64,000 nucleotides of DNA from Nitrobacter sp039808345 (lineage in GTDB: Bacteria; Pseudomonadota; Alphaproteobacteria; Rhizobiales; Xanthobacteraceae). The notes below the pieces were generated by a model that saw nothing but the letters and a program-made list of their open reading frames with translations, was not told the origin of the DNA and ran no database searches. The DNA lies in assembly GCF_047824785.1 (NCBI RefSeq), contig NZ_CP181167.1, positions 1,426,001 to 1,490,000 on the forward strand, read 5' to 3'. Both the position numbers and the translations under genes were made by a program. Shown here piece after piece: positions 31,901 to 39,176 of this stretch (position 1 is the stretch's first letter; every line of letters starts with the position of its first letter).

Positions 31901-34340
31901 GGGCGCGCTCGACTTCGGTCGAGGTCAGTTGAAGCTGAGCGCCCACATCGGTTGAAATGGAAAGCAGGGCCTGCTGGGCGGAGCGGGTGCCGGTCTGAAT
32001 GGTTTCGCTCGTATTGACGATCAGATTGGTCAGCGAACGTTCCGCATCCTCGACATGCGACTTGATGCCGAACGACAGCTCCTCGGCGCGCGCCAGCAGG
32101 ATGTCGCTGGCCTCGCGCCCGCTCGATTCGAAGCGGCCCGCCACGGCTTCGACTCGCGATCCGAGCAGATCCTCGAACTGCGCGACCCGCGTGTCGATCG
32201 CGGTCGCGACAAAGCTCACGCGCTCGTCGAGGCCTTGATGGATTTCCTGGAACCGCGCCGTGATGGTATCCGCGAGGTCCGCGCTGCGGCCGTCGATGGC
32301 CTCGGTCACCCCTGAGATGCGCCCTTCAAGCGCCACGACGGCCTGCGTCGCGCCTTCGGTCAGAGATATCGTCAGGTGGTTCAGGCGACTCTCGATCGAG
32401 CCGATCGCATGAGCGGCCCCATCGGACAGCGACGAGGTGAGGGTGACGAGGCGGCTGTCGATCGTCGCCGTCACCGATTGCGCGCGCGTATTGAAGATAT
32501 GCTCCAGCGTTTTCAGGCGGCCGTTGACGGATTCGTCGAACGACTTGATCCTGGCGTCGAACGCGGAATCAAGATTGGTGACGCGCGACCGCAGCGAGGT
32601 TTCGAATCTCGCCAGGTGCTGATCCAGCACCGCGCTGATCTCCCCTCCGTTGGAAGTCAGTCGCGTATCGAAGGTATCGACATAGTTCTTCATGCTCTGC
32701 GCGATATCTTCGGTGCGCTGCCCAAGGCGGTCGACGATCTCCGCGCCGAAGGTCTTCACCGTGCGATCAAACTCCGAGATGTGGCGGGTGATCAGAGCGC
32801 CCAGCGTTCCGCTGTCGCGCGCGAACTTCTCCGCGAGTTCAGCGCCCTGGTCCTTCACCAGCTGATCGAACGCGTTCATCTGCAGGCTGAGCGTATCGTG
32901 CGCGGTTTCGGTCTGGCTGACGACGTTGGCCACCAGGCTGTTGACGGTGACGTCGAGCGCTTCGCTCGCCTTGTCGCCGCACGACAAAATCCGGCTTGCC
33001 AGCCGATTGCCCGCATCGTCGACCTTGCTGGCAAGGTCGCTGCCGCGAAGTTCGAGCTCCAGCAGCAGGGATTCGCTGGAATTTTTCAGCGCGTCGTGGA
33101 CCTGCTCGGTGCGGTCCGAAATGCTGTCGACGATGGATGCCGATTTCTGCTCGAATTCGCCCGTGATCCGGTCGATCCGTTCGTTCAGCATGTCATGGAC
33201 GCGATCGGCCAGATCGACGAATTCGTCGTGGACGTGACCGGTCTTGAAATTAAGGCTGCTGGTCAGGCGCTCGCTGGCGTCCAGAACGGCGCGAGCGGTC
33301 TCGGAGCTGGCTTCCTCCAGCCGGTCGAGCAGGTCGCCGCCTCGTTCGCCGAGCGCGAAGATCATGTTGTCGCCGGCATTGCCCAGCGCCGTCGTGATGT
33401 GTTCGCCGCGCTCTTCCAGCGCGCCGGTGATGCCTTTCGCGACTTCCTCGACGCGCGAGGCGATGGCGTCGCTGATCAATTCGATGTCATGCCGCAGATC
33501 GATCTGGACACCCGAGATCGCGTTGCGGACCTGCTCGGCCTGGCCGACGAGGTTGTCCCGCTGATGGGCGATATCCTGAAGCAAAGCGCGAATCCGCACC
33601 TCGTTGTCGGAATAGGCGCGTTCCAGCGCGGCGACTTCGTTGGCGACCAGGGCTTCCAGTTCGCCGGCGCGGGCAATGGCGCGCTCGACGCCGTCGCCCA
33701 TCGCGGCGACCTCGCGCCGGATCGCCTGACCGACGGTCACCACCGAATCGCTGGCCAGGCCTTCCGGCTCGGAGAACCGGATCGCCATCTGGGCCATTGA
33801 TTGCGCGATCATGCGCAATTCCTGGCCGCGCCACGCCATATGGGCCAGAAAGTAGAACAGCAGCACGGGAGCGAAAAACAAGGCGATCAGCCCCGCGAGA
33901 GCGAGCATCCCGCCGCTGCCCTGGCCAAGGGCCGCCTGCAGCGACGGTAGAAAGCTGATCGTCAGGAGGCCGGCGCCAAGAATCCAGATGCCGGCGAACA
34001 CCGTTGCCAGCGTGTAGACGTTGCGGGACGGACTGCTCTTCTGGAGGGTCTGAAGGATCTGGCCGATCGTTTCGCGGTCGTCATTGGCGGGGCGTCGCGC
34101 GAAATGGGATCCTTCAGCGGGGTCAGGGATCTGTCGATCTATCGGGGCATGTCGATCTATGGCATGGGCGCCGGATCGGTTCTCCCCATGGCCGGCGGGC
34201 GGGATCGGCGGGACGCCGTCGTGACCGGCCGCGACCTGATCCAGGTCCACGGCGGATGTCTCGCCGACGCTCAGCGCCTCCTGTATGGCGGAGAGAGCGA
34301 CTTCCGTCGGATCTTTGACCTTCTTGGGATTGTTCGCCAT
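28923..34340 (-). CDS. Giant coiled-coil membrane protein, probable growth-pole-ring (GPR/RgsE-like) protein
   Basis: The 1805-residue protein begins MANNPKKVKDPTEVALSAIQEAL. After a disordered 100-residue start come two hydrophobic segments (about 115-140, VYTLATVFAGIWILGAGLLT, and 150-180, LALAGLIALFFAPVLLFYFLAHMAW), then about 1400 residues of Ala/Ser/Thr/Glu-rich helix with amphipathic, apolipoprotein-like periodicity, and a C-terminal folded region (WLSDLLNHADTAERDVPRG to the end). Size, topology and composition match GPR of Agrobacterium and RgsE of Sinorhizobium, inner-membrane proteins that build a ring at the growing pole. The assignment is by architecture, not alignment. The central part holds eight 44-residue repeats. 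A CtrA-like box lies upstream. Confidence 0.75.
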   Translation of the reverse strand: MANNPKKVKDPTEVALSAIQEALSVGETSAVDLDQVAAGHDGVPPIPPAGHGENRSGAHAIDRHAPIDRQIPDPAEGSHFARRPANDDRETIGQILQTLQKSSPSRNVYTLATVFAGIWILGAGLLTISFLPSLQAALGQGSGGMLALAGLIALFFAPVLLFYFLAHMAWRGQELRMIAQSMAQMAIRFSEPEGLASDSVVTVGQAIRREVAAMGDGVERAIARAGELEALVANEVAALERAYSDNEVRIRALLQDIAHQRDNLVGQAEQVRNAISGVQIDLRHDIELISDAIASRVEEVAKGITGALEERGEHITTALGNAGDNMIFALGERGGDLLDRLEEASSETARAVLDASERLTSSLNFKTGHVHDEFVDLADRVHDMLNERIDRITGEFEQKSASIVDSISDRTEQVHDALKNSSESLLLELELRGSDLASKVDDAGNRLASRILSCGDKASEALDVTVNSLVANVVSQTETAHDTLSLQMNAFDQLVKDQGAELAEKFARDSGTLGALITRHISEFDRTVKTFGAEIVDRLGQRTEDIAQSMKNYVDTFDTRLTSNGGEISAVLDQHLARFETSLRSRVTNLDSAFDARIKSFDESVNGRLKTLEHIFNTRAQSVTATIDSRLVTLTSSLSDGAAHAIGSIESRLNHLTISLTEGATQAVVALEGRISGVTEAIDGRSADLADTITARFQEIHQGLDERVSFVATAIDTRVAQFEDLLGSRVEAVAGRFESSGREASDILLARAEELSFGIKSHVEDAERSLTNLIVNTSETIQTGTRSAQQALLSISTDVGAQLQLTSTEVERALTTAGTAAAGSILNSAREAQTTLINSSAETADQVKSLSAEIERTLTAAGANTADSVLAGARAAHTTLVSASSDAADQVKSLASEIERTLSTVGSDVERMLSAAGTSTADTVLSSAVEAQTTLVKASTDTANQVKSLGNDIERTLTAVGADTATAILNSAREAQGTLTTTSAEAVSQVKSLASDIEQTLATVSTGTAAAILNSAREAQSTLTSTSADTARQVRSLASDIEQTLTTVGADTAAAILNSAREAQTTLTSTSADTASQVKSLASDIEQTLTTVGAETAAALLGSAREVQGTLVAASADSANQVKVISSDIERTLHAAAANTTEIIQASAQNAQTSLVSASNEISIKVKSVSTDAERLIFAASGSFGTTITGKTDEIVNYVQQQTDRLSQMLDSKRGSLIEALGSKADQLNSDIGRVTDDALKTIEAKGENFSQSIAANGSNVVRTITSAGELATGAISKSLKDLEEASRSAIDQSRQASIAAVTEMQETSKMLRTDTVALFERLREGNILLQEVLTGAHENLNSLERTLVTRVADFVSTMREVTSQSGIATQSLEDQLTTFNTKTSKALDDLGSLSTQFETHGKALIEAAARVEQSNQKTTTSVEERKSALESLVTTIDLRTTDFDQRLTRFTSLLDESLAAAEERARDIARVVAETAGAGSAAINSQFEAVRAAAENERRLTSESMTEICKKAGQEAESMLRQSADRFAALVQSMKQMTAEMHRELETTRGELRRGVLEMPQEAAESTAQMRKVIVDQIEALAELNRIVARHGHGFDVVSSGRSSSQREAEPAMAAAGRSAATARSAARMRDTGNTPTPAPDPGAQPARRADQTAKPPVADDNGDGWLSDLLNHADTAERDVPRGRQASPAAAANPLDSLSLDIGRLMDRKLVGEMWDRYQRGERKAFTKRLYTPAGQKAFDEVARKYRTDRAFKQTADRYVAEFERLLDEVARDEREPSVIRDHLISETGLVYTLLAHAAGRLA
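30822..31910 (-). repeat. Coding tandem repeats: eight 132-bp units plus one 33-bp unit
   Basis: Within the giant coiled-coil gene, 44-residue units begin at 31910, 31778, 31613, 31481, 31349, 31217, 31085 and 30953. Each starts E-R/Q-x-L and ends QVKSL-A-S-D-I or a variant. Between units 2 and 3 is a single 11-residue segment (ERTLSTVGSDV). Forty-four is four times eleven, so the array is built on the hendecad that underlies right-handed or straight amphipathic helices. Units 5 and 6 (31349-31086) are nearly identical, pointing to recent duplication or homogenisation. Confidence 0.92.
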
Positions 34341-34510
34341 CTCAGTCCACGCCCTCGTGTTACGCAACCCGCAAGTTTGCGCCGCCGCTGCAAGTCCGGT
34401 CGCCGACCCGAGCCCCAAGCTGGTTCCAGGCGCGGCGATCGCCACCGCCCGTTGTCGGTCATTCCCCCCAACATCCTATTTGCTTAGCGTCTCGAATGAA
34501 ATGGTCGTGA

Positions 34511-34525
34511 TTAATACAATCTTAA
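34511..34525. promoter_or_regulatory. Perfect CtrA-like box between the giant coiled-coil gene and the Hpt gene
   Basis: TTAA at 34511-34514, seven bases, then TTAA at 34522-34525 fits the CtrA consensus TTAA-N7-TTAA exactly, and another TTAAC follows at 34532. It lies in the 402-base gene-free region (34341-34742) between divergent genes, in an AT-rich island, about 170 bases upstream of the polar-growth gene. CtrA is the cell-cycle master regulator of alphaproteobacteria; binding here is inferred. Confidence 0.6.
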
Positions 34526-34742
34526 TCATCGTTAACGACCGGCGCCGTCAGCCGTTCGATCGCCGCGAAGTAACGGGGAGGCGGGCCGAATTTGACCGAA
34601 ATCAGGCGGAAGGCCGGCTCGTACATGAAACGTTCTGTTAACCAGTTCCGTGATTGGCTGGCGGGGATTCCGCGAGGCAGGCCAGCCCCGGCGGATTGTC
34701 CGGATAGCAGCAATGTCGTTTTTCTGTGGACAGGTCGCCTGG

Positions 34743-35090
34743 ATGCCTTCGCCACCTTTGGTTCCGGAGAACGGACCGATTGATTTCGATCATCTTCATC
34801 GCATGACGCTCGGTGATGACGGTCTCGAACGGGAGGTTCTGACGATGTTTGCCGGTCAGGCCGCCGAGCTGGTCGTTTCGCTGGCGCGGCTTCCGCCGAA
34901 TGCCGCGATGCTGGCGCACAGGCTGAAGGGCTCGGCGCGGGCGATAGGGGCGATTCACGTCGCCGCCGCCGCCTCCGATCTGGAAATCGCGCTCCGCAGC
35001 GGCGCCGATCCGGCGGAGCCGCGGGCGATGCTGGATGACGCCGTCAGCCAGGCCTGCCAGGCAATCCGTGCGATCCTGTTGCGATCTTGA
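34743..35090 (+). CDS. Histidine phosphotransfer (Hpt) domain protein
   Basis: The 115-residue protein is a single Hpt four-helix domain that would relay phosphate between a hybrid histidine kinase and a response regulator. AHRLKGSARAIGAIHVAAAASDLE carries the phosphorylatable His59 in the usual H-x-L-K-G-S context, and FDHLHRMTLGDDGLEREVLTMF forms the first helices. I start at the ATG at 34743; an ATG at 34713 would add a hydrophobic stretch that is not typical. No kinase or receiver gene is adjacent. It is divergent from the polar-growth gene and shares its upstream region, including the CtrA-like box. Confidence 0.85.
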   Translation: MPSPPLVPENGPIDFDHLHRMTLGDDGLEREVLTMFAGQAAELVVSLARLPPNAAMLAHRLKGSARAIGAIHVAAAASDLEIALRSGADPAEPRAMLDDAVSQACQAIRAILLRS

Positions 35091-35197
35091 AGAATATCTC
35101 CCTTTTTGCGCCGACCGCTGGCGTTGGCCCGATCGTTTCGTTATAGGACAGCCGAACCTCCTCATTATCAATAATCTGTTCGGCGGCACCGCACCCT

Positions 35198-35518
35198 ATG
35201 ACCAAGATCAACTTTGTCGACCATTCCGGCGAAACCCGCACTGTTGACGTCGAGAACGGCGCGACCGTCATGGAAGCCGCAATACGTAACGCCGTTCCCG
35301 GCATCGAGGCCGAATGCGGCGGCGCCTGCGCCTGCGCCACCTGTCACGTCTATATCGACGACGCATGGACCGAGAAGGTCGGCAAGCCGACGCCGATGGA
35401 AGAGGACATGCTCGACTTCGGCTACGACGTGCGGCCGAACTCGCGATTATCCTGCCAGATCAAGGTGAGTGACGAACTCGAAGGTCTCGTGGTGACGGTG
35501 CCGGAGCGGCAGGCTTGA
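35198..35518 (+). CDS. Adrenodoxin-type 2Fe-2S ferredoxin
   Basis: This 106-residue electron carrier has the ligand pattern Cys40-x5-Cys46-x2-Cys49 ... Cys86 (AECGGACACATCHVYID; NSRLSCQI) characteristic of ISC/putidaredoxin-like vertebrate-type ferredoxins. MTKINFVDHSGETRTVDV is a standard first hairpin. Such ferredoxins serve cytochromes P450, Rieske oxygenases or Fe-S assembly. No isc genes are near; the ferredoxin-NADP reductase-like gene 265 bases downstream is the probable partner. The 264 bases between the two contain no gene. Confidence 0.93.
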   Translation: MTKINFVDHSGETRTVDVENGATVMEAAIRNAVPGIEAECGGACACATCHVYIDDAWTEKVGKPTPMEEDMLDFGYDVRPNSRLSCQIKVSDELEGLVVTVPERQA

Positions 35519-35782
35519 TCCTGTTGCATGGCCGGCTGCGTCGGGCTTTCCTCTCCACAAGCCCGCATCCGGCGTGACTTGACCCGCGTGATCTGGCCTG
35601 CGTGACGTGGGCTAAAAGCGGCCCAGGCGGTGCGGCAGTTTAAGGCTTTCCTCAAACCGGCCAGTTGGTTATAGCGATGCGCGGTGGACGTGCGTTCGCG
35701 CAAGAACACCTGTCAGGAATATCCACGCAGCGGCGCGGCCATATTGCCGGCGCAGGGATTTCAACGGAAAAGATTTTTTGAC

Positions 35783-36811
35783 ATGAGCGAAGCGATCAAG
35801 ACGGATGTGCTGATTATCGGTGCGGGCCCCTGCGGACTGTTTGCCGTGTTCGAACTGGGATTGCTCGACATGAAGGTGCATCTTGTCGACATCCTCGACA
35901 AGATCGGCGGGCAGTGCGCCGAGCTTTATCCGGAGAAGCCGATCTACGACATTCCCGGCATTCCGCTGGTGACCGGTCAGGGGCTGACCGAAGCTCTGCT
36001 GGAGCAGATCAAGCCGTTCAACCCGACATTCCATCTCAACGAGATGGTGGAGAGCATCGAGAAAATCGGCGACCCCGGATTTCGGGTCACCACCGACGCC
36101 GGCAAGGTGTTCGAGTGCAAGGTGGTTGTCGTGTCGGCAGGCGGCGGCTCGTTCCAGCCGAAGCGGCCGCCGGTGCCGGGCGTCGAGGCCTATGAAAACA
36201 TCTCGGTGTTCTATGCGGTGCGCAAGATGGAGCAGTTCCGCGACAAGGAGATTCTGATCGTCGGCGGCGGCGACTCCGCGCTCGACTGGACGCTCAATCT
36301 GCATCCGCTGGCGAAGCGCATTACGCTTTTGCATCGGCGCGACGAGTTTCGCGCGGCGCCGCACAGCGTCGAGCAGATGCGCAAGCTGGTCGCGGACGGC
36401 ACGATGGATCTGAAGATCGGCCAGGTCACGGCGCTGGAAGGCGCGGACGGAAAACTCACCGGCGCGCAGGTGAAGGGCAGCGACAATACGATGTCGGCGA
36501 TCAGCTGCGATACCATGCTGCCGTTCTTCGGCCTGACGATGAAGCTCGGCCCGGTCGCGAACTGGGGTCTGCATCTCGAGAACAATCTGATCCCGGTCGA
36601 GACTGCTTCGTTCGAGACCAACGTTCCCGGCATCTTCGCGATCGGCGACATCAACACCTATCCCGGCAAGCTGAAGCTGATCCTCTCCGGTTTCCACGAG
36701 GGCGCGCTGATGGCGCAGAAGGCGCATCGCTACGTCTATCCGGACAAGCGGCTGGTGTTTCAGTACACGACCTCTTCGTCGAGCCTGCAGAAGAAGCTCG
36801 GGGTGAATTGA
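35783..36811 (+). CDS. Thioredoxin-reductase-like ferredoxin--NADP+ reductase
   Basis: The 342-residue flavoprotein has FAD motif VLIIGAGPCGLFAVFELGLL, NADPH motif ILIVGGGDSALDW and the C-terminal FAIGDINTYPGKLKLILSGFHEGALMAQ. It lacks the redox-active CxxC of thioredoxin reductase, and GGQCAELYPEKPIYDIPGIP is typical of the TrxR-like FNR group known from Rhodopseudomonas, Chlorobaculum and Bacillus. It would exchange electrons between NADPH and ferredoxin, presumably the 2Fe-2S protein encoded upstream. The start MSEAIKTD at 35783 is preferred; an upstream in-frame start would add 33 unrelated residues. Confidence 0.9.
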   Translation: MSEAIKTDVLIIGAGPCGLFAVFELGLLDMKVHLVDILDKIGGQCAELYPEKPIYDIPGIPLVTGQGLTEALLEQIKPFNPTFHLNEMVESIEKIGDPGFRVTTDAGKVFECKVVVVSAGGGSFQPKRPPVPGVEAYENISVFYAVRKMEQFRDKEILIVGGGDSALDWTLNLHPLAKRITLLHRRDEFRAAPHSVEQMRKLVADGTMDLKIGQVTALEGADGKLTGAQVKGSDNTMSAISCDTMLPFFGLTMKLGPVANWGLHLENNLIPVETASFETNVPGIFAIGDINTYPGKLKLILSGFHEGALMAQKAHRYVYPDKRLVFQYTTSSSSLQKKLGVN

Positions 36812-36921
36812 GGCCGGCTTGCGGTGCGCGGCATCGTCTTCGGCGCCGTCACCTGAGTATCATCACCGGGTTGGACCCGGTGTCCGTCCTTTTTCCGATA
36901 TCCTGAGGAGGGGCTTTATAG

Positions 36922-36990
36922 CGGCCCCCTCATCCGGCTCACCCTTCGGGCTCGCCACCTTCTCCCGCAAGGGGAGAAGGGGAACTGCTC
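36922..36990. repeat. Intergenic repeat of the CTCATCCGGCTC / CAAGGGGAGAAGG type
   Basis: Between the convergent reductase and SGNH-hydrolase genes (36812-37008) lies a common rhizobial-type intergenic repeat: CCCTCATCCGGCTC, the hairpin CCCTTCGGG, then CCTTCTCCCGCAAGGGGAGAAGG, a 9-bp-stem hairpin (CCTTCTCCC/GGGGAGAAGG) able to stop transcription from either side. Confidence 0.6.
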
Positions 36991-37008
36991 ACGCCGCTAC
37001 GTTTCCTC

Positions 37009-39069
37009 TTACTGCTGCATCGGTGCGGGTGGGGTTGCCGCTGGCGGGGTGGGTGCCGGCGAAGGCGGAGTAGTCAGCGGCGGCAGCGGTTCACCAGTTA
37101 CATCACCCGCATCGGCGGCGTTGAGATGCAGTTGCGTCTCGATCGCCGGCAGCGCGGCGTCCGCCATCGCCGCATGACCCTCGGCGGTCGGATGGATCGC
37201 GCCGCCGTATACCGCCGAAAGCAAGCCCCATGTCGCGTCATGGATGTCGGACGGCTGCATCGATGAGGACTGCGCCTGCGGGTAGGTCATCGCCGTGAAG
37301 TAACTGTCGTTGGCGTCGCGGATCCAGCGCGCGCGGGGCAGATAGGCGCGGAACGCGCTTGCCGCGCGGCCGCAAGCGAGAGGCTGATGCGGGGCCTCCA
37401 CGAGGCTGCCGACAAAGCTGTCCCCCTTCGCGGAGAAGCATTCGCGGTCGAATTCAGGATCGCTGTCCGCGCGCGCGCAAAATCCATGATCGGTGAAAGC
37501 CGCCTGATGCGTCTCGACGAAGGTCATGCGGTCGGTGGCGGGATCGCGGCAGATCACGCCGGACTGGCACGACGCAATCGCTTTCAGCCGCGGCAGGAAC
37601 TCGTTCTGGACGTAGTCCGTGACCGTGGCGAGTCGCCCGGGGTCGGCGTTGAAAGACGGATGCACGTCGAAGCCTGCCTTGCCGCCGGGGCAGGGCGTAC
37701 CGCCGTTCGCCAGCGCCGGGTTGGCATAGGAGACGAACACGACGCGGGACAGGTCGTTGTCCAGCAGCGGCCTCAACGCGCCGCGCAGCCGGGCGAAGGC
37801 TTGCGGCAGGTCGTGCGCGAGATTCGATCGCGAACCGTCGAGTGATCCGATCAGTCCGCCGCGTTTGAACAGCGCGCGCTCGGTCGCGGCATCGACGATG
37901 ACGTCGGAAACGAGGCCGGAGAAGTTGATGTCGTTGGCGCCGATGGTCATCAGCACGAGATCGAGTTTGCGCTCCGGTTGGCGATGTCCGGCCGCTGCAA
38001 GCGCCTCGCGCAACTGGGCGATCTGGCCGTTGACGGTGCCTTGACACCTGGCCGACGACTTCGCGGTCAGGCATTCACGCGCGCGTTGCGAACCCAGCAT
38101 CCCGTCCGGAATGCTGGCGCCGGTGCAGGCGAGCGGCAGGTAGGTCACGGCGATGTGCGGATACCGCACCGCGAGCGCGAGCGCGGCGCGGGTCTGGTAG
38201 CTGTAGAGCGAGCGATGGCAGGCCGCGTTCATCCACAGCGCGCCGTATTGTTGCCAGTTCTGCAGCGATCCGGAAGTGCCGCAGGCCCGGCCGCCTTTGT
38301 AGCCGGCGCGGCTCGGCCGGTAGAATTCGCGCCCCGCGCCGCCGAGATAGGAGCGAAAGCAGAAGCCTTCGTCCGACAGCGGGACGGTGCGATCCGGGTT
38401 TCCCTCACCCGCGGCGATGGAGTCGCCGAGGCCGGCGATGAGGATGTCGCGCACCTTGATCTGCGCCGCCAGGCGCTGCGGCGCGTCGCCGCTTGTGATA
38501 TCGACGGTGGCGCTGGTGGCGCGGCCGTAGCGGGCGCGGAAGTCGATCGGCTCGGCGCAGTCCTGCGTCGTGCCGCGGGGGCTGTCGCCGTCGTCGAACG
38601 ACCAGGCGCAGACGGCGCCGACCGGAACCGCGCCGGTCAGACGCACCGTGACCGGATGCTCTGTCGGTGTCAGATAGCTTTCCTTGACGTTGTCGCGCGT
38701 GCAGGGCTCGCTGACGTGCCCTCCGAGATCGATGCAAAGACGGTTCACCGCGTTGCGGGCCCAGCCGCGGCCGTCGCTTTGCCGTTCAAACGTCTGCTCG
38801 GCGGCGAGAATGCTCTGGTTGCTTTCGGCGGCGACATGAATCTGGAAGTCCCGCTCCTCGCGAAACAGCCGGAAACGGTTGCGGACCTCCCATGAAATCC
38901 GCATTCCGCCGGCGGCTCGATCCGGGACCGCGGCGGCGGGATTGGCTTCGGCGATGCCGCCGGAAAGCGGCGGCGCGGCGATCTGCTGCGCGGCAAGGCC
39001 TCCAGGAGCAAGGCCGCTGAGCACTGTCAGGACGATTCCGATGAGGGACCAGGCGCGGGCATGGAGCAT
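37009..39069 (-). CDS. Secreted SGNH/GDSL hydrolase
   Basis: The 686-residue protein starts with a signal peptide (ARAWSLIGIVLTVLSGLAPGGLAAQ, cleavage near residue 27), so it is exported. An N-terminal beta-rich part (to about 230) precedes the hydrolase fold: block I IAGLGDSIAAGEGNPD with the nucleophile Ser, block III MTIGANDINFSG, and GGAIHPTAEGHAAMAD with the catalytic His. Cysteines are frequent, consistent with disulfides outside the cytoplasm. The C terminus is a Pro/Thr-rich tail. The family cleaves esters of lipids or acylated glycans; the substrate is unknown. I start at 39069, where the hydrophobic signal begins; 24 further codons upstream look non-coding. Confidence 0.82.
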   Translation of the reverse strand: MLHARAWSLIGIVLTVLSGLAPGGLAAQQIAAPPLSGGIAEANPAAAVPDRAAGGMRISWEVRNRFRLFREERDFQIHVAAESNQSILAAEQTFERQSDGRGWARNAVNRLCIDLGGHVSEPCTRDNVKESYLTPTEHPVTVRLTGAVPVGAVCAWSFDDGDSPRGTTQDCAEPIDFRARYGRATSATVDITSGDAPQRLAAQIKVRDILIAGLGDSIAAGEGNPDRTVPLSDEGFCFRSYLGGAGREFYRPSRAGYKGGRACGTSGSLQNWQQYGALWMNAACHRSLYSYQTRAALALAVRYPHIAVTYLPLACTGASIPDGMLGSQRARECLTAKSSARCQGTVNGQIAQLREALAAAGHRQPERKLDLVLMTIGANDINFSGLVSDVIVDAATERALFKRGGLIGSLDGSRSNLAHDLPQAFARLRGALRPLLDNDLSRVVFVSYANPALANGGTPCPGGKAGFDVHPSFNADPGRLATVTDYVQNEFLPRLKAIASCQSGVICRDPATDRMTFVETHQAAFTDHGFCARADSDPEFDRECFSAKGDSFVGSLVEAPHQPLACGRAASAFRAYLPRARWIRDANDSYFTAMTYPQAQSSSMQPSDIHDATWGLLSAVYGGAIHPTAEGHAAMADAALPAIETQLHLNAADAGDVTGEPLPPLTTPPSPAPTPPAATPPAPMQQ

Positions 39070-39176
39070 GTACGGTTTTGACGCGACGGTTTTGGCGGAA
39101 ATAAGAGCGAAAAGGACGGGTGCTGATCTGACGCGAGGCACTGCAGCGGGCAGTCCTGAATCCGCGGCCCGCCGGT

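Noticed and set aside
30822..31910. Regular 132-bp repeats as a possible CRISPR or satellite array
   Set aside because: The repeats are in one reading frame, vary at synonymous and non-synonymous sites, and have no spacers; they encode helical repeats.
35783..36811. Thioredoxin reductase
   Set aside because: The redox-active CxxC is missing; the protein fits the ferredoxin-NADP reductase branch.
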